Shown piece after piece: positions 1 to 9,893 of a DNA stretch of 64,000 nt. The position numbers and the translations under genes are program-made. The DNA is taken from the NCBI GenBank assembly GCA_028278205.1, contig JANQES010000127.1, positions 44,881-108,880 of the forward strand, read 5' to 3'. Each line of letters starts with the position of its first letter. Position 1 is the first letter of the stretch. Origin of the DNA: Rhodothermales bacterium. Its GTDB lineage: Bacteria; Bacteroidota; Rhodothermia; Rhodothermales; Bin80. The notes beneath the pieces were generated by a model. The model was not told where the DNA came from, did no database searches, and was given only the letters and a program-made list of their open reading frames with translations.

Positions 1-84
1 GGTAAGCGCATCGACCTGCATGAAGGGATAAGTTGGCATCGTTGAATAGGGTGTTTTATTCGATGTCGGCGCTTTGGGGGGCCG

Positions 85-185
85 TTGGCGTGTGTCACTG
101 GTCATTGGTCACTGGTGAGGGTTTCTTTCAAGAACCAGTGACCAGTGACAGCGAGCGCCAGCGAGCGTAATGACCAGTGACCGAC
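85..185. repeat. GTCACTGG-word inverted repeat, copy A
   Basis: The first 244 bases contain no gene. The left arm (94-116) is made of GTCACTGG/GTCATTGG words and the right arm (134-150 and 168-182) of their complements. The right arm is interrupted by a small repeat, GCGAGCGCCAGCGAGCG. The right arm with this insert matches the left arm of the repeat at 26487 in the opposite orientation, so this is a dispersed element and not chance low complexity. No terminator-like T-tract is evident. Confidence 0.8.
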
Positions 186-244
186 GCCGACGATTGTCCA
201 GGGTATCAACTTCAAAGAATGCCACAACACATTTTCCAGGCACC

Positions 245-1597
245 TCAGTCAAACCGCACACGAAGCAAGGCTACGTCGTCCAGGCACGTCTCGCACCGGC
301 GGAGTTGGTCGATGCGCTCGACGATGTGGGCGACTTCGTACTTTCCGGCAGCGGCGTTTTCAGTGATCAGGTCCACGAAATCATCCAGATCCATCGTGGC
401 GTCCTGGACGCGTCGGATCTCGTAGATGCCGTCGCTGAAGAGGTAGAGCGAGCTTCCTTCGGGCACGACGACCGACGCGCTGGGATACGTCACATCGCGC
501 ACGCCGCCGATCATAAAGCCGCGTGTTCGGATTTGCTCAATCTGCGTGGTGGTGCCCATGCCGGTTACGAGCAGGGCGGGGGGATGGCCGCCGGTGGCAT
601 AGGTCAGGCGCCGCGATTTCCGGTCGAAGACGCCGTACCAGATCGTGAAGTACATATTGTGATAGTCCTTCATCTGGAACGCCGCATTGAGCGCTGCCAG
701 CACCTCGCCGGGTTTGTGGAAATCGGTGGCGCGTAGTGTTTGCGCGCGCAGCACGTTCAACACCGACACCGAGTGCAGCGCCGCGCCGATGCTGTGGCCG
801 CTGACGTCGAGCAGATACATCGCGAAGTGGTCGTCGTCGAGCCAGTGATAGCCGAAGGCGTCGCCGCCGAGTTCGGCGGAGGGGATGAACACCCAGTCGG
901 TGCTGATCGGCCCGGTCTGCGGCGCGGGCAGCAGCGATTGCACGTAGGCGGCGGCTTTGGTCAACTCGTCGGTGAGGTGCTGCCGGTGTTCGACGAGCGT
1001 GTGGAGGGCCTCGGTGCGTTCTCGATGGGCAGCCTCGGCATCGACTTTCGCCACGAGCGCGTCGAGTTGAAGGTGGATCACGTCGACGAGGTTCATCTGG
1101 TGCTCGACCATCTCGGCCAGCATCGCCAGAAGGCCCTTCGCCCGCCCAGTCAAACGCCGGGGCCGGTGGTCGGCCACGCTGAAGGTGCCGACGATGTGGC
1201 CGCTCGAACTACACAACGGATATCCCGCGTAAAAGCGCGCGCGCGGCTCGTCTACGACCATCGGGTGATGACGGAATCGCTCATCGGCCAGGGCATCGGG
1301 GATGATGAGCGGCCCCTTGTTGCACATCGTCAGCGCGCAAATCGACGCATCACGCGGCGTCTCCGAAACGTCCCATCCCTGGCTCGATTTGAGCCATTCT
1401 CGATGTTCATCCACGAACGAAACGTAGGCGATGGGCACGTCGAGCAGTTCGGCAGCCAGGCGCGTGATCCGGTCGAAGCGTTCTTCCGGCGGCGTGTCGA
1501 GAATGTGAAGCGCCCGCAGCGCCGTCAACCGTTCAGCTTCTTCGAACGGCGTCTCGCCGAGCGGCGTGTGGAGGGCGAGGCGATCTTTTATTTCCAT
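245..1597 (-). CDS. GAF domain plus PP2C/SpoIIE-type serine phosphatase
   Basis: The 450-residue cytoplasmic protein has no membrane segment. Residues about 20-180 form a GAF sensor domain (LDTPPEERFDRITRLAA, then PIAYVSFVDEHREWLKS, a typical opening for GAF domains joined to signalling outputs). Residues about 180-220 are a likely coiled linker. Residues 230-450 are an RsbU/SpoIIE phosphatase, with metal-site motifs at AELGGDAFGYHWLDD, LLDVSGHSIGAAL and LFSDGIYE. Family knowledge suggests dephosphorylation of an anti-anti-sigma factor in a partner-switching pathway, but no anti-sigma gene is nearby. The ATG at 1597 is followed directly upstream by an ACACTAAA-type hairpin. The phosphatase assignment is firm; the input signal is unknown. 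Confidence 0.9.
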   Translation of the reverse strand: MEIKDRLALHTPLGETPFEEAERLTALRALHILDTPPEERFDRITRLAAELLDVPIAYVSFVDEHREWLKSSQGWDVSETPRDASICALTMCNKGPLIIPDALADERFRHHPMVVDEPRARFYAGYPLCSSSGHIVGTFSVADHRPRRLTGRAKGLLAMLAEMVEHQMNLVDVIHLQLDALVAKVDAEAAHRERTEALHTLVEHRQHLTDELTKAAAYVQSLLPAPQTGPISTDWVFIPSAELGGDAFGYHWLDDDHFAMYLLDVSGHSIGAALHSVSVLNVLRAQTLRATDFHKPGEVLAALNAAFQMKDYHNMYFTIWYGVFDRKSRRLTYATGGHPPALLVTGMGTTTQIEQIRTRGFMIGGVRDVTYPSASVVVPEGSSLYLFSDGIYEIRRVQDATMDLDDFVDLITENAAAGKYEVAHIVERIDQLRRCETCLDDVALLRVRFD

Positions 1598-1606
1598 GAT
1601 TGATTT

Positions 1607-1693
1607 CGTGTTTGAGTGTTCCAGTGTTATGATGTTTAAGTTCCTTTAAATCAACCAACTAAAACACTTAAACACGATAACACCAGAACACTA
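1607..1693. repeat. ACACTAAA-word inverted repeat, copy 1
   Basis: The left arm (about 1608-1640) is built of GTGTTTGAGTGTT-like words and the right arm (1659-1693) of ACACTTAAACAC-like complements, separated by TCAACCAACT. The arms are degenerate, but the loop-side sequence TTAAGTTCCTTTAAATCAA recurs at 4560 in related form. The right arm overlaps the stop codon of the RraA-like gene. The element fills the gap between two genes on the same strand. Confidence 0.75.
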
Positions 1694-2398
1694 TTCCTCA
1701 ATAGCCCCGCCGATGGCGCGCAGGTGTTGACGGAAGGAATACGACGGATCGGCGGCGCGTTGGGCGAGGTAGTCGGCGAAGCGTAGTTGATCGTGCAGCG
1801 TGTTGCCCTGCGCGATGGCTTCGGCCTGGCGACGTTCGGTTTCCCAGATGGCGCGCGCTGTCTCGATGAGCGCTTCCCGCTGGTCGAAGGCTGCGAAGAC
1901 GACGCCGTCGTCGTCGGCGAAGACCGCGTCGTCGTTCGTGACGGTGACGGGGCCGAAGCGGGCCGAGGCGAGCGCTTCCGGTTCCTGCGGGTCGAGGCGG
2001 AGCGGGCCGGTCGGAAAGGCGCCGTAGGAAAAGACGGGAAAGCCTATCTGCACGAGTTCCGCCGTGTCGCGATGCACCCCCCAGACGACCATCCCGGCGG
2101 TGTCGGCGGCGCGTGCTTCCAACACCGTCAGGTCGCCGATACATGCCTCGTCGGTCCGCCCGCCGTTGTCGATGACCAGCACGTCGCCCGGCGCGGCGTG
2201 GGTCAGGGCTTCGAGGAAGACATCGACGCTGCCGTAGTGCCGGGCTGTCAGGGCTCGCCCGGCCAGGCGGCTGCCTGCGATCACCGGGCGGATTCCCGGC
2301 GGCGCCAGCCGATAGGAGATGCCCAGGCGCAGGCACGCGTCGGCCACGAGCGGGGTAGACAGATCGGCGAAGGCCGTGTTCAATGCGTGATTATCCAT
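1691..2398 (-). CDS. RraA-family protein (aldolase-like)
   Basis: The 235-residue protein is of the RraA/4-hydroxy-4-methyl-2-oxoglutarate aldolase family, often mislabelled as a menaquinone methyltransferase. It shows the family core: TPLVADACLRLG near the N-terminus, PGDVLVIDNGGRTDEACIGD near residues 90-110, VVWGVHRDTAEL in place of the usual G-x-R-D active-site stretch, and FADDDGVV near residue 165. Length is normal. An AAGGAGGG ribosome site (reverse of 2402-2410) sits just ahead of the ATG. Family members are divalent-metal aldolases/decarboxylases or RNase E inhibitors. With sugar-acid genes downstream in the window, an aldolase role is more likely here, but this is inference. Confidence 0.85.
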   Translation of the reverse strand: MDNHALNTAFADLSTPLVADACLRLGISYRLAPPGIRPVIAGSRLAGRALTARHYGSVDVFLEALTHAAPGDVLVIDNGGRTDEACIGDLTVLEARAADTAGMVVWGVHRDTAELVQIGFPVFSYGAFPTGPLRLDPQEPEALASARFGPVTVTNDDAVFADDDGVVFAAFDQREALIETARAIWETERRQAEAIAQGNTLHDQLRFADYLAQRAADPSYSFRQHLRAIGGAIEE

Positions 2399-2609
2399 GG
2401 CGCCCTCCTTGTTATCACGGTGAAGTATACAGCACAGCGCGAAACCAAAACAGATGCAATTTTATTAAATTGTATCCATAACAATTTGCTTTTTTAAAAC
2501 TGTAATGGTTACGTTAGGGAAAGCGTGTTGGTTACGTCGATCCACAAAAAAAATTGGATGCTGATAACTTGATGCTCCCTGACAACTGACTTCGGTGATC
2601 GCCAACTGC

Positions 2610-2760
2610 GCGATTCCCCCTTCGAAGGACAGCGTCCGGCGAACGAAGGTGCAGCCGGACGCAGGGGGATGTTCGTGCGGCTAGTGAAGAGCATTTCAGC
2701 AAGCCGCGCGAACATCCCCCGCCTCTCCTTCGTCGGGGCACCCCCTTCAAAGGGGGACTT
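2610..2760. repeat. REP-like GC-rich hairpin element
   Basis: The 420-base gap between the RraA-like and MocR genes holds this element and no gene. Arms at 2664-2682 and 2702-2720 are complementary over 19 bases with one mismatch. An outer palindrome, CCCCCTTCAAAGGGGG (2741-2756), faces a related CCCCCTTCGAAGG at 2615. The rest of the gap (2399-2600) is AT-richer and may carry the divergent promoters, but no clear motif is visible. Confidence 0.7.
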
Positions 2761-2818
2761 TTCGGTGGTGCCAGGAGCTAGGTAAGTCATCACCATCATT
2801 GAAAACCCAAACTGCCCG

Positions 2819-4267
2819 ATGACTGCTCAATCCCCGCCCGACGAGGCGTTTCTCTATGAGCAACTGGCTACGACGATCTCCAAGTTGATCGACGTGGGCA
2901 CGCTCAAACCCGGCGACCGGCTGCCGTCGGTGCGCAAGCTCAGCAAAAAGCGCGGTGTCAGCATCTCGACGGTCTTGCAGGCCTACCGGCATCTGGAAGA
3001 CTGCTGCCTCGTCGAAGCCCGGCCTCAATCCGGCTTTTACGTGCGCCCGCAAGTGCGCAACCGCCCGACCGAGCCGCAGATCACCGCGCCGCCGCTGGCC
3101 GTCACCGAGGTGGAGGTGAGCGATCTGGTAATGAAGGTGCTCGAATCGGTGGCCGACCCGGACGTGGTGCCCCTGGGCGCGGCTATCCCGAGCCCCGACC
3201 TTTTGCCGACGGCCCGGCTCAACCGGGTGCTGGCGTCGGTGGCGCGACGGGCCGGTCCTGAGATCAACACGTACCTTCTGCCGCAGGGCTACGATCCGCT
3301 TCGCCAGGAGATCGCCCGCCGCGCGCTCGACTGGGGATGCAGCCTCTCTCGCGACGATTTCATCATCACGTGCGGGTGCCTGCAAGCCCTTTCGCTGTGC
3401 CTGCGCGCTGTAGCCCGCGCCGGAGACACCATCGCCGTCGAGTCGCCCGCCTACTTCGGCGTGCTTCAGTTGATCGAAAGCCTGCACATGAAGACGCTGG
3501 AGATCCCGACCAGCCCGCGCGACGGCATCGATGTGGAGGCCCTCGAACGCTGCATCGAAAAAGAGGCGGTGACGGCGTGCCTGGTGACGCCCAACTTCCA
3601 CAACCCCCTCGGCAGCCTGATGCCTGAGGCCCATAAAAAAGCACTGGTTGATCTCTGTGCCCGGCATCAGGTTCCGCTCATTGAGGACGATCTCTACGGC
3701 GATCTTTACTTCGAGCCGCCGCGCCCCAAGTCGCTGAAGGCGTACGACCGGGACGGCAACGTGCTTCAGTGCAGCTCTTTTTCCAAGACCCTCGCGCCTG
3801 GCTATCGGATTGGTTGGGTGGCGCCGGGACGGTTTGCGCCGGAGGTGCGCCGCGCCAAGCTCGCCAGCACGATCTCTACGGCAGCGCCGTTGCAGATGGC
3901 CCTGGCCGAGTTTCTGCGACAGGGCGGCTACGACCGCCACCTGCGGACCCTCCGCCGCGCTTTTGCCAACAACCTCGAACGCATGACGCAGGCCGTCGGC
4001 GAATATTTTCCCGAAGGCACCCGCGCCACGCGTCCGCTGGGCGGCTTCGTGCTCTGGGTGGAGTTGCCCGAACGCGTCAACGCGCTGGCTTTGTTTCGCG
4101 AGGCCGTCAAGCACCGGATCAGCATCGCGCCGGGGCCTATCTTCTCTTCCACCGGGCAGTACGATCAATGCATCCGGCTCAGCGGCGGCCATTCCTGGTC
4201 GGATCGCATCGAACAGGCGCTTCAGACGCTGGGGCGGCTGGCGGGACGTAAAACGGGTGGCGAATGA
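2819..4267 (+). CDS. MocR-type GntR regulator with aminotransferase domain
   Basis: The 482-residue fusion has an N-terminal winged helix (residues about 10-75, including LKPGDRLPSVRKLSKKRGVS) and a fold-type I PLP aminotransferase domain from about 110. The PLP lysine lies in SSFSKTLAPGYRIGW, preceded by the DDLYGDLYF stretch that holds the conserved D and Y. Such MocR proteins are PLP- or amino-acid-responsive regulators of vitamin B6 or amino-acid genes. It overlaps the cupin gene by 11 bases, so the two are probably co-transcribed. Its target genes are not visible; the divergent RraA-like gene is 420 bases away. Confidence 0.93.
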   Translation: MTAQSPPDEAFLYEQLATTISKLIDVGTLKPGDRLPSVRKLSKKRGVSISTVLQAYRHLEDCCLVEARPQSGFYVRPQVRNRPTEPQITAPPLAVTEVEVSDLVMKVLESVADPDVVPLGAAIPSPDLLPTARLNRVLASVARRAGPEINTYLLPQGYDPLRQEIARRALDWGCSLSRDDFIITCGCLQALSLCLRAVARAGDTIAVESPAYFGVLQLIESLHMKTLEIPTSPRDGIDVEALERCIEKEAVTACLVTPNFHNPLGSLMPEAHKKALVDLCARHQVPLIEDDLYGDLYFEPPRPKSLKAYDRDGNVLQCSSFSKTLAPGYRIGWVAPGRFAPEVRRAKLASTISTAAPLQMALAEFLRQGGYDRHLRTLRRAFANNLERMTQAVGEYFPEGTRATRPLGGFVLWVELPERVNALALFREAVKHRISIAPGPIFSSTGQYDQCIRLSGGHSWSDRIEQALQTLGRLAGRKTGGE

Positions 4268-4562
4268 GCCGGGCGATCCCCCGATAAAAATATTCCGCGT
4301 GGCCTTCGAGCCCGGCGCGCGGACCGACTGGCACGCGCATAGCGGCCCGCAACTGCTCTACATCGTCGAGGGGCGATGCCGGGTGCAGGCCTGGGGCAAA
4401 CCTGCCCGCGACGCCGGCCCCGGCGACACGGTCTACATCGCTCCGGACGAAAAGCACTGGCACGGCGCCGCGCCGGACACCGGCACCGTGCATATCGCCG
4501 TCAACATCAACGCGCAGACGACGTGGATGGAACGGGTGAGGGAGGCGCAGTATGGTGGTTAA
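4257..4562 (+). CDS. Small cupin-domain protein
   Basis: The 101-residue protein starts at a GTG inside the end of the MocR gene, in a different frame, which implies translational coupling. It has a single cupin barrel. Motif 1 is present as GARTDWHAHSGPQLLYIVEG (two His ligands, with Q where the usual Glu would be) and motif 2 as GDTVYIAPDEKHWHGA (third His). It resembles small stand-alone cupins that act as ligand-binding or oxygenase-like accessory proteins. The substrate is unknown. The missing Glu suggests a 3-His site. There is no signal peptide, so it should be cytoplasmic. Confidence 0.85.
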   Translation: MANEPGDPPIKIFRVAFEPGARTDWHAHSGPQLLYIVEGRCRVQAWGKPARDAGPGDTVYIAPDEKHWHGAAPDTGTVHIAVNINAQTTWMERVREAQYGG

Positions 4563-4632
4563 ATTCTTTTGAATCAAATAACTAAAACACCAAAACACCA
4601 AAACACTAAAACACTAAAACACTTGAACACAC
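4561..4632. repeat. ACACTAAA-word repeat, copy 2 (single arm)
   Basis: Seven tandem variants of ACACTAAA/ACACCAAA run from 4581 to 4632. The preceding TTAAATTCTTTTGAATCAA (4560-4578) matches the loop region of the copy at 1607. Only the right arm is present, so this may be a half element. It separates the cupin gene from the convergent small membrane gene. Confidence 0.75.
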
Positions 4633-4635
4633 GCG

Positions 4636-4932
4636 CTAGCCGATGAATTGCTGGTACAGCAGCAGGATGACCACGATAAACCACAACGCGAGGAACAAGG
4701 CAAAGCGGCGTCCGGGCGTGGATTTTTTGCCGAGCCAGGCGAAGAGAAACGGGATGAGCAAGATGCCAATCGTCCCACCCAGAATGGCAGCGATGAATTC
4801 GCTGAAATCGAAGGAGCCTGGCGACCCTACGAGGAAGGCGATGATTGTCGTGAGGCCGGCGATTACGCCATAACCGATCCCGTACTGCTTGATCGCCTCC
4901 CACCGGCTGATTTGTGGAACGTCGGGCTCCAT
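4636..4932 (-). CDS. Small membrane protein, paralog of the next gene upstream
   Basis: The 98-residue protein has two or three hydrophobic segments (about 22-36, 46-66, 78-96). It contains WEAIKQYGIGYGV near the N-terminus and LFAWLGKKSTPGRRFALFL toward the C-terminus. The gene at 4958-5266 has the same two motifs in the same order, so the pair arose by tandem duplication. It probably sits in the inner membrane. I recognise no family (it resembles small DUF4199-like proteins only in size). Its ATG is 25 bases downstream of the paralog's stop codon, so the two are likely one transcript. Confidence 0.75.
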   Translation of the reverse strand: MEPDVPQISRWEAIKQYGIGYGVIAGLTTIIAFLVGSPGSFDFSEFIAAILGGTIGILLIPFLFAWLGKKSTPGRRFALFLALWFIVVILLLYQQFIG

Positions 4933-4957
4933 GATGAAGGGGGTGTTTGCCGGATCG

Positions 4958-5266
4958 TTAACCGGTCTCTGAGGTGACGGCTATTCCTATGCTCATCAGG
5001 GCCACGATAATAATCCACAGGGCCAGAAATAAAACAAAGCGCCGTTTGGGCGTGTCGGTTTTGCCGAGCCAGGCGAAGAGGAACGGGGCGCCCAGGATGA
5101 CACATGATCCCCCGAAGATGTATCCGAAAATGTAGCCGGCGTTGGGCGCTCCCGGCTCCATGGCGAAATACACAAAGATCACCGTAAGCAAGACCACCAC
5201 GCCGTAGCCTGCGCCGTATTGTTTAATCGCTTCCCACTTGCTGAGTTGCGGAGTGTCGTTTTCCAT
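4958..5266 (-). CDS. Small membrane protein, paralog of the next gene downstream
   Basis: The 102-residue protein shares WEAIKQYGAGYGV and LFAWLGKTDTPKRRFVLFL with the gene at 4636-4932. Three hydrophobic stretches indicate an integral membrane protein. I chose the ATG at 5266 because the product then opens with MENDTPQLSKWEAIKQYG, matching MEPDVPQISRWEAIKQYG of the paralog. An upstream ATG (5329) would add 21 residues without a counterpart. The function is unknown. The two copies differ mainly in their middle segment (residues 35-60). Confidence 0.75.
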   Translation of the reverse strand: MENDTPQLSKWEAIKQYGAGYGVVVLLTVIFVYFAMEPGAPNAGYIFGYIFGGSCVILGAPFLFAWLGKTDTPKRRFVLFLALWIIIVALMSIGIAVTSETG

Positions 5267-5396
5267 GATGACGGCTGATGGATGGTCGCTCAGAAGATTG
5301 GATGATCTATAAAATAGGCAAATCATCATATTTATCCCTTCAACACGACCACCCCGCCGCCGGCGGTAGCGCCCCCCGCGACGGCATCGCGCCCTT

Positions 5397-5482
5397 ATGA
5401 ATTTTGACGGGGAAACCCGTTGCAGGTCTTCAGCCTACCGGGCACTGAGGCCCTCGTGCCGAAGTTGCGTGTCAAAATTCAT
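5397..5482. repeat. Inverted repeat ATGAATTTTGAC / GTCAAAATTCAT
   Basis: Perfect 12-base arms at 5397-5408 and 5471-5482 flank 62 bases that include a smaller GC hairpin. The right arm overlaps the stop codon of the GYD gene. A near-identical core (AAATTTTGAC/GTCAAAATTT) forms the hairpin at 7402-7429, where it also overlaps a stop codon. It may act as a terminator or 3' processing signal. GC-rich sequence without a gene fills 5330-5396. Confidence 0.6.
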
Positions 5483-5775
5483 ACTTCTTCGGCCAGGGCC
5501 ACGAAGCGTTTGTAGGGGATGGCCACCCAACTCTGCGCCTGGAACGCGCCGTTCGAGAGGCTGATCATCGAGACCTTGGCCGCTGCTTCGGCGTTGGGCG
5601 CTTCGAAGATGTCCATGAAATCGTAGGGGCCGAGCAGGGCGTAGTGGTCGATAAACTTCACCTCCGGGCATTTCTCGTGGACCTGTTCGAGCCAGGCCCG
5701 GCCCAGTTTCGCCCGTTCTTTGACTTGCTTCGACTGCTCGGGCGAGAGCTTGGTCATCAAAATAAACGTTTGCAT
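5479..5775 (-). CDS. GYD-domain protein
   Basis: The 98-residue cytoplasmic protein matches the GYD family: an N-terminal strand (MQTFILMTKLSPEQSKQV), then the family signature region YALLGPYDFMDIFEAPNAEAAAK near residues 45-67. The ATG at 5775 is preferred to the upstream one at 5853 because family members begin within a few residues of the first strand. The family adopts a dimeric alpha/beta (ferredoxin-like) fold with no established activity. The gene stands alone between inverted repeats, so context does not help. Confidence 0.85.
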   Translation of the reverse strand: MQTFILMTKLSPEQSKQVKERAKLGRAWLEQVHEKCPEVKFIDHYALLGPYDFMDIFEAPNAEAAAKVSMISLSNGAFQAQSWVAIPYKRFVALAEEV

Positions 5776-5888
5776 GGCTTTGCTCTTTCGGATGGATGAG
5801 GACGCACGACGATAGCAGCGTAGACTTTCTTCCCGAAAAGACATGCCGGGCATACCCTGAATCTCCTGTCAGGGAAAAACGGGTTTTT

Positions 5889-6043
5889 CGATTTTCGATT
5901 TCCGATTTTGGATTTTGGATTGGGAAATTTCTGATGCTCATTCAGCAAACAAATAAGTTACGACGGTCTAAACCGCTGTGGCTTATTCGATTGAGATGAC
6001 AGTGCCATCTCAGACCGATCCAAAATCCAAAATCTAAAATCGG
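5889..6043. repeat. GATTTTGG-word inverted repeat, copy 1
   Basis: The left arm (5889-5924) is made of GATTTTCGATTTCCGATTTT-like words and the right arm (6019-6043) of the complementary CCAAAATCC words. About 95 bases lie between them. The same word builds the tighter hairpin at 54689-54755. The left arm lies upstream of the GYD gene and the right arm directly ahead of the cyclase gene, so it may influence both promoters. Confidence 0.7.
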
Positions 6044-6086
6044 CATGTGCCTTCCGGGATGTCAGGAGACCGTGGCGCGGCGCCTG

Positions 6087-6878
6087 ATGGCGCGGCGTCG
6101 TTTTCTCAAATCGGCAGGAGCGGCGGTGGGGCTGGCCATGGCAGGCTGCCGGCCTGCGCCCACGAGCGAGCCGCAAGCTGCCGCCGGGCAAACCACCTTC
6201 AGCCGCGTGGTCGATCTAACCCATCCGCTGGGGGTAGACTTTCCCAGCTTCAGCGGCGAGCCGTTCATGGAGATCGAAGTGCTCGCCAGGTTCGAGGACG
6301 GCGGCGTCAACATGAAACGGTGGCATCTGACGGAGCATTACGGCACGCATATGGATGCGCCCTTCCACTTCTCTGATCAGATCACCGCCGACGAGATCCC
6401 CGTCGAAAACCTCGTCTTGCCGCTGGCCGTCGTAGACATTCGCGCCAAAGCCGCCGAGAACCCCGACGCGCAGGTGACACCCGACGACCTCCGGGCCTGG
6501 GAAGCCGAGCACGGCCCGCTGCCCGACCGCGCCTGCGTGGCGATGAACAGCGGCTGGGATCAAAAAATGACGGGCGACGGCTTCCGCAACGCCGATACCG
6601 ATGGCGTGCTGCACTTCCCCGGCTTCCACGTCGAGGCTGCGCAGTTCCTGCTCGAAGAACGCAACGTTCTCGCCCTCGCCGTCGATACGCTCAGCCTCGA
6701 TCACGGCCCGTCGCCGGACTTTGCCACCCATTACGCGTGGCTGCCGACGAACCGGTGGGGGATGGAGTGTGTGGCTAATCTCAGCGCGGTGCCGGCCACC
6801 GGCGCGACCATCGTGGCGGGCGGGCCGAAAATCGTGGGTGCTACCGGCGGCCCCAGCCGCGTGCTGGCGCTCGTGTAA
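6087..6878 (+). CDS. Exported cyclase-family hydrolase (kynurenine formamidase-like)
   Basis: The 263-residue product begins MARRRFLKSAGAAVGLAMAG, a twin-arginine signal leading to a Cys at the cleavage region (MAGC), so it is probably a Tat-exported lipoprotein. The mature part is a cyclase-family domain (PF04199). It opens with VVDLTHPLGVDFPSFSG and contains the metal-binding EHYGTHMDAPFHF (H-x-G-T-H-x-D-x-P) and, later, DTLSLDHGPS. Relatives hydrolyse N-formylkynurenine, isatin or similar amides, using Mn or Zn. The substrate here is unknown. An upstream in-frame ATG at 6045 adds 14 residues, but the start at 6087 places the RR motif properly. Confidence 0.88.
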   Translation: MARRRFLKSAGAAVGLAMAGCRPAPTSEPQAAAGQTTFSRVVDLTHPLGVDFPSFSGEPFMEIEVLARFEDGGVNMKRWHLTEHYGTHMDAPFHFSDQITADEIPVENLVLPLAVVDIRAKAAENPDAQVTPDDLRAWEAEHGPLPDRACVAMNSGWDQKMTGDGFRNADTDGVLHFPGFHVEAAQFLLEERNVLALAVDTLSLDHGPSPDFATHYAWLPTNRWGMECVANLSAVPATGATIVAGGPKIVGATGGPSRVLALV

Positions 6879-6880
6879 AA

Positions 6881-6961
6881 ACCAACGCTCGCTTCGCGCA
6901 GGAGATCGAGGCGTTCCTGAAGCCCTACCTCGAAAAGATGCACCAGAATTCTATGAAATAA
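6881..6961 (+). pseudogene. Possible orphan C-terminal coding fragment
   Basis: An open stretch without a start codon, beginning immediately after the cyclase stop, reads TNARFAQEIEAFLKPYLEKM plus a few residues and then a TAA. Its amphipathic composition looks protein-like, and it ends eight bases before the next gene. I interpret it as the relic of a deleted gene's 3' end. I cannot name the parent family, and chance coding is possible. Confidence 0.3.
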
Positions 6962-6968
6962 TCCGACG

Positions 6969-7262
6969 ATGGATCTACAAACGTTCACCACCTCGCTCAC
7001 TGCCGGTGTCCCGCCTGCCGGCCTCAGCCGCGTTCTCCAGGCGCTCTGGCACGACGCCAACGGCGACTGGGACGAAGCGCACCGCCTCGCGCAAGCCCAG
7101 GACGACCGCGACGGCGCCTGGGTTCATGCCTACCTCCACCGCAAAGAAGGCGACCCCGCGAACGCCGCCTACTGGTATCGCCGCGCCGGACGGCCTGTGT
7201 GCGGGCTGTCTTTGGAAGATGAGTGGACGGAGATCGCCGAGGCGCTGCTGGCGAAGGGATGA
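6969..7262 (+). CDS. Conserved 97-residue hypothetical protein
   Basis: The small soluble protein reads like a recurring family. A first helix pair includes ALWHDANGDWDEAHRLAQA. It is followed by AWVHAYLHRKEGDPANAAYWYRRAG, a TPR-like helical hairpin, and an acidic C-terminus. It has no signal peptide or membrane segment. I recall similar short proteins annotated only as hypothetical in many phyla and cannot assign a function. It stands downstream of the cyclase gene on the same strand, with the relic fragment between them. Confidence 0.7.
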   Translation: MDLQTFTTSLTAGVPPAGLSRVLQALWHDANGDWDEAHRLAQAQDDRDGAWVHAYLHRKEGDPANAAYWYRRAGRPVCGLSLEDEWTEIAEALLAKG

Positions 7263-7293
7263 GCCGCCGGGTATAAGTGGTTTTAGCAGATCC

Positions 7294-7340
7294 ATGAGTC
7301 ATCCCGATTTATTCAGCCCCGTAGAGACGTCCTGTTTGTA
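7294..7340. repeat. Fragment of the 142-bp GCCCCGTAGGGG repeat
   Basis: The sequence ATGAGTCATCCCGATTTATT followed by CAGCCCCGTAGAGACGTCCTGTTTGTAG matches the first third of the longer copies at 29645-29786 and 63752-63893. The palindrome is partly eroded here (CCCCGTAGAGAC). It is a truncated dispersed repeat. Confidence 0.7.
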
Positions 7341-7351
7341 GCACAAAGCTT

Positions 7352-7393
7352 TAAAAAAGAAAGGCGCCCGCCACAAACCTCGTGACGGGCACC
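7352..7393 (-). terminator. Rho-independent terminator of the glutamine synthetase gene
   Basis: On the minus strand GGTGCCCG pairs with CGGGCGCC (7386-7393 with 7363-7370; 8-bp stem with one G-T pair) and is followed by TTTCTTTTTT. This is a conventional terminator placed just downstream of the GSIII stop codon. Confidence 0.75.
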
Positions 7394-7401
7394 TAAAAAT
7401 T

Positions 7402-7425
7402 ATAAATTTTGACCCCCGTCAAAAT

Positions 7426-7429
<4 letters not shown>
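7402..7429. repeat. Palindromic hairpin over the GSIII stop codon
   Basis: Perfect 12-base arms ATAAATTTTGAC and GTCAAAATTTAT enclose four bases. The TAA stop of the GSIII gene (7426-7428) lies inside the right arm. The core is shared with the inverted repeat at 5397-5482. It may stabilise the mRNA 3' end or help termination together with the GC hairpin beyond it. Confidence 0.65.
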
Positions 7430-9603
<2,174 letters not shown>

Positions 9604-9893
9604 GGGTATTGGGTTGGGTTGGCAGGATAGGGCGTTGCTTAAACCGGGCGGAGCTAATTCCAGGTAAGATCGCGTTTTTTCCTTAAAAAGTTAAGTATTT
9701 TTTTTGGTTCGCAAAAAATTTAAAGTATGATGAAGGGTGTGGATAAAAAGAGTACGCGGCGTTGCGCGCTTTTAACTTCAAAAAATTGCACGTTTTAGGA
9801 TGGTAAAATCGTCGTTCGAGAGGAAGAGATAAAATATATGCCTGTTTTTGGCAAGGGATCCATACCTTGTTTTTTAAGTATGCGAATTAACCC
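9604..9893. promoter_or_regulatory. AT-rich divergent intergenic region
   Basis: This 290-base gap separates the divergently transcribed GSIII and Gfo/Idh genes. It is much more AT-rich than its surroundings (for example 9670-9730 and 9778-9895), consistent with two promoters. Two near-identical A/T blocks (GGTTCGCAAAAAATTTAAAG and CTTCAAAAAATTGCACG) are visible. I could not fix a -35/-10 pair or an operator with confidence. Confidence 0.4.
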
